Assembly: GCA_016800925.1 (NCBI GenBank) | Contig: JABCPU010000146.1 | Location: 90,364 to 154,363 of the forward strand | Length of the DNA stretch: 64,000 nucleotides | Direction: 5' to 3' | Source of the DNA: Suillus spraguei | Lineage: Eukaryota; Basidiomycota; Agaricomycetes; Boletales; Suillaceae | Shown here: positions 11,398 through 23,139 of the stretch, one piece after another | How positions within the stretch are numbered: the first letter of the stretch is position 1 | Layout: each line of letters opens with the position of its first letter | Notes under the pieces: model-generated | What the model saw: only the letters and a program-made list of their open reading frames with translations | Databases searched by the model: none | What the model was told of the DNA's origin: nothing | Translations under genes and position numbers: made by a program

Positions 11398-14250
11398 CTA
11401 ATGGGTCCAGAAGTCATTGTACATCTTGTTTGCGATCCGTCTGCGCTTTCCACGCCACCATTCAGCATTCGCCGCGCCCTCTATATCCAAATCAGTACCT
11501 TCGCTGATGTTATAGATTTCTGAGTGGTTTGCGGAGGACAGACCACCATCCACGGTGTGCATGCTCCCCAATGCAAGGTGTTCAATAAGCACCTCCATGG
11601 GTACATCACTGGTTTCAATGTCTTGCTCGTTGATGCTGTCAAAAGGAGGTTCAGTGCTAACTACATCCACCTCTCCTGTGAGCTCGAGCTCGTCGGCAGC
11701 TTCGACACCAGTGTTGTACTGAGCAGTTGCAATTCTGGTCCACCCAGCTATATCATTCTTCTGGACCTCCTGCAGATATTGTAATGCCTCGCGACTCGTA
11801 AGACTTTCAAATGAAAGACTGAAATCCTTCCCAGCTTTACACATGAAGAATGCCTAGGAACAATACTAAGTTAGTTGTGCGACAATGATACAGAGAGAGA
11901 TGATGGCCGAACCTGCTTCACAAGCTCGGGCTTGTTTATGGCGTGATACCCATTGATGACCCACTGCAATGACCGATTGCGAAGAGTGCCAATTGTTGTG
12001 TCCAGTCGGACAAGTGCTGGTGAAGTCTTCTCAGAAAGTCGAGTGAGAGACTCATTGACGATATCCGCATGCTGTGCGTGTTTGACTGCAAGTTTAAATG
12101 GCCGTTGAATACCAACATCACATGGCTGACCAACACCTGTGCAGCCCCCAGGGACAAAACGGTACTTAATCCAAGAATACGTCATATCCAACCAGGTACG
12201 AAACTGGATGGATCTATGCACGCTCCAGACATTGAGATGCAATATACACTCCTGATCAGCCGGTGCACCAACAAGTGCTTTCTGCTCCTCCCAATAAGGC
12301 ACCAAAATGTCAGTGACATACTCACACATGAGGGGAAATGTCGCCCAGTAAGTGTGTGTGTGTGTTCGCATAAGAGATCTTGAAGTTGAGTCGCATTGCT
12401 TCTTCATATTGTGGAGTATACTTCGAGGGAAGGGAACACGATGACTTTCCCTCATAGATTAGATGCAAGGGGAGGGCATGGCCTTTGGCAGAAATCCCCT
12501 TGGTGACTGTGAAGGCACGCTTTTCCTCCTGCCCAATAACAGCAACTTGCTTCGATCCATTAACTTCGAAAGTTGAAGTGTTTGATGGCTGGTATACAAT
12601 GTTCGTCTGTTCAATATTGACCAGGAATGCCGAGTCGAAAATTGCACAGTCACGTATTGTTAGAGCGAGACGAAGGAATTGGTTGAGGAGAACCTGGTCA
12701 ACATTGGGTGGAAGTTTTTGTGCAGCACGTGTTGCTCTGCGAAATGTCCAGTTGAGATGCTCGTTGAGAAATTCCTTGACCCAGGTCTCACTGCAACGAA
12801 AACGAGAGCCATCCTTCGCAACAGACTCAAAGATTTCAGGAATTGAGTATTGCAGGCGTGCAAGGATAATACCACGGCAGCGAAGAGTGTCCAAGGCAAC
12901 CCCAACTTGTCGGAGCGACTGAAGGTCATTAATGATGGTCTTAACCATGTCAGGATAGGGCGTCAGGATACTTTTACGTGTGTTTTGGTACATTGGCAGG
13001 CTGCATCTCTGAGCACGAGCAAGAGTAGCTGCAGTCCATACAGGTTTGTCACCAGAACGGTCAATCCAAGTGCCAACAACTTGTGGCGTCAAAGTACGGA
13101 ATCGCGATGAATCCATCCGCTGAACCTCCCGCACGATATCTGAAGGGGACATGCTAATCCCCACACGAGCAGCAGCTTCAACAATAGTAGTCCACATTAA
13201 CAGGTGCTGCCAGTTTACACAAGCAGCAAGGGTGTCCTTGTGCTTGCGCTTGCGTCCAACTTAGTGCTGCCGTGGTCCAGTTCCGAACCGTGGTTCGAAC
13301 CTGACCATTGGTCAGGTTCGTCCTTGGTTCGGTCCATGGTCCAGCATTTTGCACGGACCGAACCGGAATGAGGTTCGTGGTCCGCTAACTCCTGTGTGGT
13401 TCATCTATAGGTTCGGACCTTCCCGAACCGTTCCGAACCCCGAACCGAATCTTCTTTGCAACGCCTTCAAGGCTCAATCACACGCTTCTCATCATTTTGA
13501 CTTCTCGATTCTCAAGATTCGCCATGGTCACTTTGACCTCGTCAAGAGCTCAACATGTACTTGTCTTCGCCACTAGAGGAGACTGATGACATTGTGGCCT
13601 GGTGGGGGGTAAGTCTTTTTTTTAATTTGTTTTTTCGCTACTAAATCTACTTAATAGCTTCACTCGCTGCAATACCCTACACTCGCGCGCATTGCGCAAG
13701 ACTATCTACCCATTCAAGGCAGCTCTGTTCCTTCCGAACAAGCATTCTCAAGCGGAGGAATCACTTCGACTATCTGATGCAATGCACTCGGGACTGACAC
13801 GTTCACGGCACTACAACTACTGAAGGGAGCATATAGGAATGGGCACCTTTCTGCAGAAGTAGAGGCTGAGGGACATGCGGCTTCGTTGGACATGTAACTA
13901 CGAGTACAAATATCTTGCTATGTTTTTTTTTCCTGGCTGTAATTTTTTTGCATTTGGTTCGCGTTCAGACAGAGAAAAAAACCGAACCTGACCGCTGCGA
14001 ACCGTTCGCAAAGGTTCGGTCTAAGGTTTGTTGAAATAACTAGAACCGAACCTTGGTCCGGTTTTTGGTTCTCGTCCAACCACCTCTGAACCAAACGGAA
14101 CCGGACCGCGGCAGCACTAGTCCAACTCGAACTGCAGGCTGATGTGCTTTTGCATCTCTTTCAATCTCCTGGTAAGGCAGAGATGCCTCTGCGATATCTG
14201 CCTTTGTAATGACAGGCTCAATGAGATCGTGAAGTGCGTCATTGACAGTA
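11398..14250 (-). pseudogene. pogo-like DDE_1 transposase, inactivated and split by an hAT element
   Basis: Cut-and-paste transposase of the DDE_1/pogo group common in basidiomycetes. On minus: an N-terminal basic NLS-like part (VGRKRKHKDT) that continues across the insertion at 13262-14119 to about 14250; a DNA-binding region (AAARVGISMSP, VVGTWIDRSG, RATRAAQKLP); then the catalytic core. The three acidic positions read NIEQT (Glu, codon 12610-12612, normally Asp), LNVWSVHRS (Asn, codon 12232-12234, normally Asp) and PCDVGIQRPFK (Asp kept), so two of three are changed. A CA run at about 12352-12366 shifts the frame. One 59-bp intron (11912-11854) is intact. The tail (11844-11398) is acidic and ends in a basic patch. 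Multiply dead. Confidence 0.88.
13262..14119. mobile_element. hAT-type non-autonomous element, 858 bp, 8-bp target duplication
   Basis: Inverted ends TAGTGCTGCCGTGGTCC (left) and TAGTGCTGCCGCGGTCC (right, reversed) enclose 858 bases. The flanks are a perfect 8-bp direct duplication GTCCAACT at 13254-13261 and 14120-14127, the hAT signature. The subterminal regions are full of GGTTCG/CGAACC motifs in both orientations, as expected of hAT transposase-binding repeats. No transposase frame is present inside. Removing the element and one target copy rejoins the pogo transposase frame (AHQPAVR to VGRKRKHKD), so it inserted into that gene. Confidence 0.9.
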
Positions 14251-14338
14251 TGAACCTAGTTACCAAGTTGCATGAGTATATCAGATCTAGTGCATCAACA
14301 CGAAGCCTATGAGCATCTCGCTCACGAGTCTCTAGCTC

Positions 14339-16200
14339 TCAGGAGAAAGGAACCCATGCAGTCTTCAGATGTTCCTCTCGTGTTGTAGTCGGGAAATACT
14401 TGAAGAGACCAATGGACTTCGCCTCTTCACTAGCTCGAAGATTCAATTTAAGACACTGTGAACTAGCGGTAGTTGGTAGTGATGGGGTTGACCTTGCGTC
14501 AGACACTGGGGGACGTGGTGAAGTAGCTTCAATACTAAACTCGATGGTGCCATCAGTGCCATCCAAGAACGAATCTTAGTTGTCAGAAGTCTCATGAAGT
14601 CTCCCAACATGCTGTAACAATACGATGATTAGTTTTTTCAAGCCGAAAGATAGCCACGGAGACAGACCTCAAAGTGGCTCCTCGCAAGTACTAAAAACTC
14701 TTCCATTCAAAGGCAGTACTTTGTATCATCGGTAAACAGGGGATGCTTGAAGACGGCATGCATGATGGTATTAATTGCTGCAATTGCACATGAAAAGGAG
14801 TCAATTTGTTCGCCATGTGCCATGGGCACTTTGCTGAATGGTGTGAACCCGTGATTCTTCAACCAGAGCTGGATAGCATCAATATACAATACAGGCCAAG
14901 ACCACCCAAGAGAGTCTCCATATGAGATAGTTTGCGTCTCAGCATCAACGCTAAAGACAGCCCAATGAACCTGAGAAATGTTGATGGGAAAGATGATGCG
15001 CTGGATGGTGCCATCGTGAAGTGAGTTGCCAAGGGAGTGTAGGCGACTGAATGCTCTATCAAACTGATACCTTGACCACCGTGCATCCCCAAGTTGTAAT
15101 ATATTTTAAAAATCGAGGGTCTCAACTGTACAGTTGCAGTGGCTATTGGAATCATCCAAGGACTCATTGATGGCGACAATTAAGGCATCAAGTACACGCC
15201 CATCAATCATTGTATTGGAAAGAAGAGGGCGGAGCTCAGACGTGCGCAGCCCAACACATGCTCCCAACCCCTGCAACTCTCGGTCCCAGGGGAGACATCC
15301 AACATCAGGAAATTCACACATTCCTTAACATGCTTAATCAGCTTAACTCACTTATCTCAAAACTTGTTTGCTCTCTCTCACATCATTCACCTGGCATATC
15401 TTATATTTTTTGAGTGCGAAATACAATAAAACATGTATATTAATATATCTCAACTTTTTTTTTCTGAATTCATTCACATTGAAATTTTGGACAAGTAGAT
15501 TCAATTTCACCAAGGCAGTTAAGTGTAAATAAGTCCGCATAAGGGCACGTCAAGGAATGTGTGAATTTCCTGATGAAGGACATCTAGAACCTCGTCTATT
15601 GCTCTAGCCTCAGGAGCACTATGGTTGACATGCTCATCATGATCAAGCCTGTTAAGGACCCAATCATGGGCATTTAGCCACGTGAGACGAGCCTCGAGGA
15701 CATGAGAAACCTCTCTCCAGTAGGGAAGGATCCAGAAAGGAAGGTGAGTTGACGGAGCAGACGGGTGGATGACTGAAGATTGTCCATCAAACCAGGCTTG
15801 ACCGAATTGATCAAGGAGCTGGGTGATGAAATGTAAAGGAGGGACTGTCCACGACAGAACATCATCCAAGTTGGGAACACGAGCAAGTACGAGGCATGTC
15901 GAGAATGTTATGGTGTTCAAGTCAAGTTTGCAATCAAGTGAAGCAGGAAGATTTATGTCGAGGAGTTGTGTGACAGGCAGCATTTGTGAAGGGATGGTTG
16001 ATTGAATGGAAGCTGGAATGGCCAACAAGTGTTTGATTTCACGGTGCACAGAGGGCAGAAGAGTCGTCCGCTCAAAGACATGGCCACACAAAAGCCACTC
16101 AGAGGCGATGAACAAATCAGTTTCAGATTGCATGATTAGAGGCAAACAGAGCTTACAGATGTGACATGCAGCCTTTTAAGACTGCCTCCAGCCATTGCTT
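14339..16200 (-). pseudogene. Ulp1-like (C48) cysteine peptidase remnant
   Basis: Minus-strand pieces form one protein. A Cys-rich start is at about 16175 (CHICKLC), followed by a ~200-residue unknown region (16145-15576), a break caused by the MITE at 15303-15575, and then the peptidase domain (15300-14700). The domain holds His in QVHWAVFSVD (~14965), Asp in SYGDSLGW (~14915), Gln in GEQIDSF and the nucleophile Cys in SFSCAIAAINT (~14790), which are the Ulp1/SENP triad and oxyanion Gln. There is an in-frame TAA at about 15107 and another near 16180. A charged tail follows (14566-14339, then ELETRERDAHRL). It lies just upstream of, and in the same direction as, the pogo transposase. Ulp1-type genes occur inside several eukaryotic DNA transposons, so it may belong to a mobile element; that is inference. 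Confidence 0.75.
15303..15575 (+). mobile_element. MITE, copy 1 (273 bp)
   Basis: Inverted ends CATCAGGAAATTCACACATT and its complement. Ends match over about 24 bases and the interior is AT-rich. The same element, inverted, is at 40953-41222. It interrupts the Ulp1-like coding sequence. GACATC occurs a few bases outside both ends (GAGACATCC, GGACATCT) and may be the target duplication, but the exact boundary is ambiguous. Confidence 0.85.
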
Positions 16201-16342
16201 TTGGTCCCTGCAGGATGTGCAGCTCAAATGATGTCAACCAAGCTGAGGCAATATTCAGCAGCATAGAAGTCCATGCTGGTCACCAGAGTTGCCCTGCCAG
16301 TGAGTCACCACTGCCAGTCACAGTCAGTGTAACGAACCTATT

Positions 16343-16560
16343 TACAGTGGCTCAAAAAACTGTCCACATGTTTTGACATTTTTCACTATCTATGATATTG
16401 TGTGAGAATGAACAAATTCCTCAAGGACATACTTATACCACATTGTAGTATGGCTTCAGGGCTTTTATTTGAGCCCTACACCGTGGGAATCGGCGGAGAT
16501 ATGGTGGAGATATAAGGCTTATAAAATGATGACTCATGTGGACAGTTTTTTGAGTGTATA
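16343..16560. mobile_element. Tc1/mariner inverted-repeat pair (MITE-like or 5' end of element)
   Basis: TA at 16343 is followed by CAGTGGCTCAAAAAACTGTC, and the matching inverted sequence ends at TGAGTGTA near 16558. The pair is about 215 bp apart and flanked by TA on both sides, as in Tc1/mariner insertion. It is either a short non-autonomous copy lying against the transposase, or the double inverted repeat at the 5' end of the same element. Confidence 0.7.
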
Positions 16561-16704
16561 TTAAAACTATATAAATCATTATTTATGACACCATAAAAAT
16601 CATGCCACTATTATATAAATTATAAAGTGGTGTCATTATGTTATTTTATGACTATATCTAACTATATAAACCAGAATATCTCATGTATCATAGTCATAAT
16701 CACC

Positions 16705-17220
16705 ATGAAAGCCATCTCCTCTGCTCAAAGAGATAATATCCTCTCTCTGTCTTATGCTGGCCTCTCTGCTCGCCAAATTTCCTCTAGAACTGGAGTATGC
16801 AAGTCCACTGTGGCCAAGTTCATCAAAGAAAGCCACCCAGACAAGGAAAACTCTTGTGGAGGACGTCCATCCAAGCTTACCTCTACTAACAAAAGGGCTA
16901 TTATCCAACATATCACTACAGGAAAGGCTGATAATGCTGTCCAAGCCACCCATTATATCAATTCCACCATCACTACCCCTGTCTCTTCACAAACTGTGAG
17001 GAATGTTCTCAAGGCAGCTCATCTCAAGGCAGTAACAAAGAAGAAAAAGCCTCTTCTCTCCATCAAACATAGGCAGAGAAGACTAGCCTTTGCCTTAGCT
17101 CATCAACACTGGACTGTAGAGGACTGGAAGCGTGTTATATGGTCAGATGAGACCAAAATCAATAGGATTGGGTCAGATGGGAAGGTGTATGTATGGAAAA
17201 AGAAGGGAGATCCATACATC
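16705..17220 (+). pseudogene. Tc1-like transposase, 3' truncated
   Basis: From ATG at 16705 (chosen because homology starts there; the frame is open from 16627). First helix-turn-helix RDNILSLSYAGLSARQISSR, GRPS linker (GGRPSKLTS), second HTH (TPVSSQTVRNVLKAA), then the start of the DDE core with first Asp in VIWSDETKINRIGSDGK and VYVWKKKGD. Homology stops at about 17218, where family B LTR sequence takes over; the second Asp and the last acidic residue are missing. The frame then runs on through Ser/Pro/Tyr repeats that belong to the LTR, giving a false fusion of about 40 residues. Confidence 0.9.
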
Positions 17221-18017
17221 CTAGTCCACCCATCCAATCCAGCTCACATATCCGATCCACCCATCCACTCCAATCCATATCCATCCATATCTGATCCATA
17301 TCCATATCCGACCCAGTCCATATCCGATCTGAGTCCATATCCGATCTGAGTTCATATCCGAACCATTCCTGCGCACCTGTGCATTACCCCTTTTAGACTA
17401 TACCTGTGTTTCTGGCTGTTGGGTATCTCTGTGCTTCCGGCTCTCGGTGATCTCTGCCTCCATCTTGATAAGTATTTCATACAAGCTTCATCTCCAAGTT
17501 CATAGCCTTATGTTCCGCTGTACTTACTAACATGTTTCCATATGCTTCAGACATAGCCTCGGACTATCTGTACTTACCTTCCGGCATGCTCTTTACAGTA
17601 TATACACTTGTAGTACAACTCCAGCAGACCTCAGTCTGATCATTGCTTTCCTACTTCTGTATATTCCTCTGACTTCTATTATCTTGTTACCATGTCTATA
17701 TAAATCCGTTTCCATTCTCGCACTTTGGCTCTGGCCCTTGTAAGCTTCCGACTCAGACCTATGGGATCATTCCCTAGGCCGGAGCCTTGATTCTATGTCC
17801 TATATCCTTTTCAGACTTTGTCCGTTTCCTGTCGCTCATCCATTTCACCTCCAACTCTACCTTTGGTAGTCTTATCCTGTCTGTTTCTATTCTGGACCTT
17901 GTCTGGGGTAGTCTATACTCTCCTTCTATAATATCCGGACTTACTCCACTATAGTAGTTCAATACCTCCTCTAAGATCCATAGAGCTACGCTTGTCTGAT
18001 CATCTGATCATCCGCCC

Positions 18018-18081
18018 CTCCGCTCTTCTGCTCTTCTGCTCTTCTGCTCTTCTGCTCTTCTGCTCTTCTGCTCTTCTGCTC
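18018..18081 (+). repeat. CTCTTCTG microsatellite inside family B LTR
   Basis: About seven tandem copies of an 8-9 bp unit CTGCTCTT. The corresponding place in the full-length family B LTR (about 21300) has only a couple of units, so the array expanded in this copy. Confidence 0.85.
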
Positions 18082-18264
18082 CTCTGAGCTCCAGACATTT
18101 GGACCTCTGGTCCTCCAGATCTATCCTATCCTAACCTCCGACATCTATGGATCATATTTCCCTCTGGAGCTCTGCTCCTATCCTGCCCTGGACTTTGTCC
18201 AGGAGTCCATCCTTCATCCATTCTACTTGGAACTTGTTCCATTAGTCTTACCATTACTCCCTAC

Positions 18265-19012
18265 TGTTAAGACCGTACTTAAAGGGTGAAAGATCCGAAG
18301 GGCTTTGGCCTCAGTTCATGCACTGTGCCCCTTTCCCGAGTAATGCCCCTTATTTTAGGGAGTAGGTATACGTCCGAAGATCTGGAAGGAGTTGTGTGAC
18401 GAATCTGGAAGTCTGAAGGTATCAGATATGATACGTCCAAAGGTTATCTGGAGCGCAGGGATGGAATGAGGATAAAGGCTAGCTTCGGAACAAGTTCCTG
18501 ACTAGAAACTAACAGAGGTAGACTATCTGAAGATAGAGTCGGAGATATAGACTAAAGGAATCAATCCCAAGTCTTGGAAGATGACTTAGAGTGGAAAGTG
18601 ACTTAAGTCCAGAGGAAGCAGAATGAGCAGAATCTAAGATGATATTCGAACTAAGGTTCTACAGAGATCTACAAGTGGTTTATATACTGTAAGTATCTAG
18701 TACGGATAATCAACAAGTCCAGGACCGAGGGCTGTACAATGTATAATGGAGGTCTATTAGTTAATGCACAGTGGATCAGTAAGCACAAATCGGAAATGAA
18801 ACACAGGTAACAGATCAATGACACAGGATGGAAATATACACAGCCGGGATACCAGAAACAGGAGGAATGACGAAAGGAGATAGACGCAGATATCCACAAG
18901 GGAGTTAGAGTGCGAGAAGTGGGCACATTTGGATAGGCGATCTGGACAGGATCTGTGGACCAGATGGAAATAGAATCAATTGGATCTGGGATCAGAAGTA
19001 TGGTATATGACA
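18265..19012 (+). mobile_element. family C solo LTR (748 bp), TSD CCTAC
   Basis: Starts TGTTAAGACCGT, ends GTATATGACA. Flanks CCTAC at 18260-18264 and 19013-19017 are a perfect 5-bp duplication. It lies in opposite orientation inside the family B LTR. Ends and an internal block (GGCCTCAG, CTGTGCCCCTT, CCCGAGTA) are shared with family B, so the two are related subfamilies. No internal retroelement sequence is present. Confidence 0.88.
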
Positions 19013-19415
19013 CCTACCATCCGGAAATAGTTCCAGTGCATTCTCGCACTCATCCAGAAGTCCTTTGGAGCTCTATTGAGCTATCCTGCCCTAGAGAGTC
19101 CATCCAGACTCCGTCTGGACTTCACCATAACTCCCCCTTGGACTTCATCTGAAATTAAGGGCACATACTCAGGTAAGGGGCACAGCGTACGAGCTGAGGC
19201 CAAGCCCCTTTGACTTTCTGTCCCTCCAGTACAACACCATGTAAAGCCAGGACTTCTTAGTAGCCCCCAGTTTTGCATGGTCATAACATTAGGCAGAGTC
19301 ATGGGTCACACTGAGGTTCGAAGCTATGAAGCTAAGCGTGACATGGTCATGTGCAGATGGGCTTGAAGCTAGTGTCGAAACTATACAGTATGTGTACTCA
19401 TGTAGAGAAGAAGGA

Positions 19416-20380
19416 GGAGTTAATGACAAAGTTATGACACACCGCCATAACAGAGAGCAAGGACAGAAGCACACTCGTGTTTGACATGGTTGAACCTTCT
19501 CACTGACATTCATCTTTATTCCATATGGCAAGATTATTCAAGACATTCTGAAGCACAATTATGTTAGTACACATCAACATCTATATATGCCTTTTGTTAC
19601 AATCATACGTGCCCCTATTCATTTTCCCTTTGACTTCTTTACTTGTACATTACATAACCTGACTCTGACTCATATGCTCAACGCATCTGTACTATAGTTG
19701 CCTTCCTCCTTTGGATACGCACTTACATTCTCACGACCCATTTGATCCGTGCGCGCATATTGACCTATTTAAGCACGTTGTATTATGCTTGTATACTTTA
19801 CTTTAATCTTACTGGGTTTTACCTGGAATATCCTTCACTTAGGTCTCCAACCTAAGTTGTCTTGAATCATCTCTAAGTCTAAGCACTCCTTAGCCTTAGT
19901 CTCTATTCTCGTAGAACCTCTTAGACTTGTCTTTGAGGCTGAACCCTTGATAGTACTCGGAACGCGTTCCTTGTACTTTCACCTTGTTCTCTTCTGGACA
20001 TTGTAGAACTTCCCAGCAGACCGTCTGTGTCTTTTCACTGTCGCTGGTGATGCCATCCCAGTTCGTAACACCTTTGGCAATTCATGAAAAAATTATGACA
20101 TACCCCCATCACAGCGAGTAAGGAACGGGAGCACACTTGTGTCAATGTGGTTGAGTATCCTCACTTACACTGATCCATATTCCATATTGTGAGGTTATTC
20201 TGAAAAAATAGTCGCGTTAGGACATGTCAACATCTATAGATGCCTCTGATGGTTCATGACAAAATTGTGATAAACCACTGCTATCGCAGCAAACAAGGAA
20301 TGGGAGCACACTTGTATCAATGTGGTTGAGTATCCTCATTTATACTGATCTATATCCCATATCATGAGGTTGATCAGAAT
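19416..20380 (+). repeat. three ~175-bp tandem units, split by a solo LTR
   Basis: Units start near 19419, 20081 and 20251, each with a TGACAAA-TTATGA opening and GTGGTTGAGTATCCTC-like centre. Removing the LTR at 19595-20070 makes them tandem at roughly 170-178 bp. Units differ by many substitutions. No coding signal. Confidence 0.8.
19595..20070 (+). mobile_element. family A solo LTR, TSD CCTTT
   Basis: A 476-bp family A LTR in sense orientation on the plus strand: TGTTACAATCATACG to AGTTCGTAACA, with a TATA-like CTATTTAAGC box at about 19764. Target duplication CCTTT at 19590-19594 and 20071-20075. Inserted inside a minisatellite unit. Confidence 0.95.
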
Positions 20381-20568
20381 GATATATCCAAATCATGCAA
20401 TCTTTTTTGTTAACACTCCTACTGATTGAGCAATATTTTGATGTGCTAACACTATCGCAATTACTTCACCTACTGAGTGTACCCATGGAGTAAAAAATTA
20501 CTGATTGATTTTGGAATGAAGAATGTTGGACCTCAGCAAATTTATTGTAGTCCATGCTCGAGAGCATG

Positions 20569-20794
20569 TGTAAGCATGATGCTTACCACGCACAGACCAT
20601 GACTCATCAATGACGCACCGTATGACACAACAGGTCTAGCTTCCTTCTGATTGGACAGCACATAGTATACAGTTCCATATATATATCTGCAGTGTCCTCA
20701 TCTAGCTGTATCTTTTACCGCTCTGTCAATCATACACTCTTCCATGTTATTGTTTGTCTGTTAGTGTTGCCATCACCCTCCTGATGGCCTTCCA
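20569..20794 (+). repeat. gypsy-2 5' LTR (226 bp)
   Basis: Begins TGTAAGCATGATGCTTACC and ends GATGGCCTTCCA. About 90% alike to the 3' LTR at 29969, which is longer because of a duplicated CGCAC(C)TTATGA stretch and an extra CGGCGGCC. Contains TATATATATC at about 20680 as a likely TATA box. Left flank GCATG. Confidence 0.9.
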
Positions 20795-20854
20795 CTTTTT
20801 TTAATGTTCAGCTGAGCATTTAAAAACTATACCCATTACGTCTATCTGTTCCTG

Positions 20855-22182
20855 TGTTACGACCATGCAAAACCAGAGATTAGTAAGAAGTCCTGGTCTT
20901 ACATGGGGTTGTACTGGAGGGTTGTAAGTCAAAGGGGCTTGGCCTCAGCTCGTATGCTGTGCCCCTTACCCGAGTATGTGCCCTTAATTTCGGATGAAGT
21001 CCAAGGGAGAGTTCTGGTGAAGTCCGGATGGAGGGTCTGGACAAACTCTAAGGCAGGATAGCTCGACAGAGCTCTGATGGACTTCTGGATGAGCACGGGA
21101 ATGCGCCGGACTATTTCTGGAAGGTAGGGAGTAATGGTAACACTACTGGAACAAGCTTTAAGTAGAACAGATGAAGGATGGACCACTGGACAAAGTCCAG
21201 GGCAGGATAGGAGCAGAGCTCCGGAGGGAAAGATGATCCATAGATGTCAGAGGATAGGATAGGATGGATCCAGAGGACTAGGGGTCCGAAGGTCCGGAGC
21301 TCAGAGGAGCGGAGGAGCAGATGATCAGATGAGCATAGCTCTGTGGATCTTAGAGGAAGTGTTGGCTACTAGAGAGGAGTAGGTCCGGATATGGTGTAGG
21401 GATAGTATAGACTACTCCGGACAAGGTCCGGAATAGAAACAGACAGTATAAGACTACCAAAGGTAGAGTCGGAGGTGAAACAGATGATAGACGGAGATGG
21501 AAGAAGTCCGAAAAGATTATAGGACATAGGATCAAAGCTCCGGCCTAGGGAATAATCCCATAGGCCTGAGTCGGAAGCTTACGAGGGCCGGAGCCCAAGT
21601 GCAAGAACGGAAACAGAGTTATATAGACATGATAACAGGATACAGAGTAATCAAAGGAATAACCAGAAGTAGGAACAATGAATCAGACTAAGGTCTGCAG
21701 GAGTTGTACTACAAGTTTATATACTGTAGGTAGCATGCCGGAAGGCAAGCAAGGATAGTCCGAGGCTATGTTTGAGGCATTGCAGAACACAAGGCTATGA
21801 ACTCGGAAATAAGACTTGTACGAAATATCTTATCAAGACGGAAGTCAAGATAACCGAAAGCCAGAGGTGCAGAGATAACCGAAAGCCAGACACAGGTATT
21901 AACCTAAAAGGAGTAACGCGCAGGTGCGCGGGAATAGTTTCGGATATGAGCATGGATTGGATATGGACACGGATCGGATATGGACATGGATCGGATATGA
22001 ACACGGATTGGATATGGACATGGATTGGATATGGACACAGATTGGATATGGACATGGATCGGATGAGTGGATCAGATCGGATGGATGGACTGAGTCGGAT
22101 ATGGATATGGGTTAGATATGGATGGATGTTGATTGGGTGTCCAGATGTCCATGGATCAGACCTGAATGTACGGTATATGACA
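20855..22182 (+). mobile_element. family B solo LTR (1328 bp), TSD TCCTG
   Basis: Starts TGTTACGACCATGC, ends GTATATGACA, with perfect TCCTG duplications at 20850-20854 and 22183-22187. It inserted in the leader between the gypsy-2 5' LTR and gag. The last 250 bases are short GGATATGGACATGGATC-type tandem units. It gives the full-length reference for the broken copy at 17222-19288. Confidence 0.93.
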
Positions 22183-22287
22183 TCCTGTTACTGTCCTGAT
22201 GCCGCTACCATTTGGGTACTGACTAAGGTCAGCCCATCTTGAACCAACAAGCTGCATCCTCATCACCATTCTCACCCCATCCCTCTG

Positions 22288-23139
22288 ATGACAATCATTA
22301 CTTGGAGTCATAACAAGACCCTCACAGTGCTTGGTGTTAGTAACACTATGCCAACCACACATTGTACATCACCCACACCTATGCACACCTCCACCATCTC
22401 TGATTTCACAGACTCTGACAACATACCTCATGCAAAAATGACTGCAACCACGAAGGCCCTGGCTTGTGTAGAACAAGTAGCAGCGAGCAAGCCACCTTTT
22501 CTGACTGCGGGACCTATCATGCCAGAGGTCCTTTGTGCCTGGGAGATGGGTTGCACACAATTCTTCTTACATAAGGAGGTTAAGGATGATGAATGTGCCC
22601 GCATAGTGATGTACAAGAAACCTGAAGGATGTAAGAAGACAGGGACACGCAACACGTCGAGATCCTACAACACGTCGAGATCCTACAACACGTCAGCCAA
22701 CAGGTCCAAGACCTTCATATGCCTACCCCTACTCACTGATGAAGAATGTCAACTGTTATGGGATAATGAGGGATGCTATAAGTGTTGCAAACCATTCACT
22801 GGACATACATCAGCAACTTGTCCCAAGGGTTTCCCTGATGGAGCGACATACAAAACCCTGACAGCTGCAGCCATTGCAGCCAAGAAAAACAAAAGGAAAG
22901 GAGGAGTTGTCACTAGTGTCAACATTGAAGAAATGAATGAGGAAAAGGACACCATTGCTGTGGTTATGCCATCAGCAGTACTTGGAAATGGTACTGATTC
23001 TGGCAAAGAGTGCATGGCTCCGCTACAAACATCTCATCTTCGCTGGACATGCCTTCTTGACAGGCCAGTGGTTACTTCTCCTGTTCCTGTCTCTGCACTT
23101 ATTGACCATGGCTCTTCTCTAGTTCTGATTGGTCAATAA
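22288..23139 (+). pseudogene. gypsy-2 gag and start of protease
   Basis: The plus frame from ATG at 22288 encodes a gag-like protein. The zinc knuckle CYKCCKPFTGHTSATC sits near residues 165-180, followed by a Lys-rich segment and, at the end, the retropepsin start VSALIDHGSSLVLIG, where the expected D-S/T-G reads D-H-G. A short direct repeat (NTSRSYNTSRSYNTS) lies at about residues 128-142. The frame ends at TAA 23137-23139, right where sequence turns into an inverted reverse-transcriptase fragment, so protease is cut short. Confidence 0.8.

Larger units (their letters stand above)
17222..19288 (-). repeat. family B LTR, 3' truncated, interrupted by family C LTR
   Basis: Minus-strand copy of the LTR seen complete at 20855-22182. 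It starts with TGTTATGACCATGC at 19288, runs to 19013, is interrupted by the family C LTR, then resumes at 18264 and continues to about 17222, where it abuts the Tc1 gene. The last ~50 bases of the LTR (ending GTATATGACA in the full copy) are missing. Its distal part is an array of short ATCCGATCCA/CATATCC-type units. Confidence 0.85.

Noticed and set aside
17220..17349. Ser/Pro/Tyr repeat tail fused to the Tc1 transposase (ISDPYPYP units)
   Set aside because: It is family B LTR tandem sequence, also present at the end of the solo LTR at 20855-22182. The fusion is a truncation artefact.
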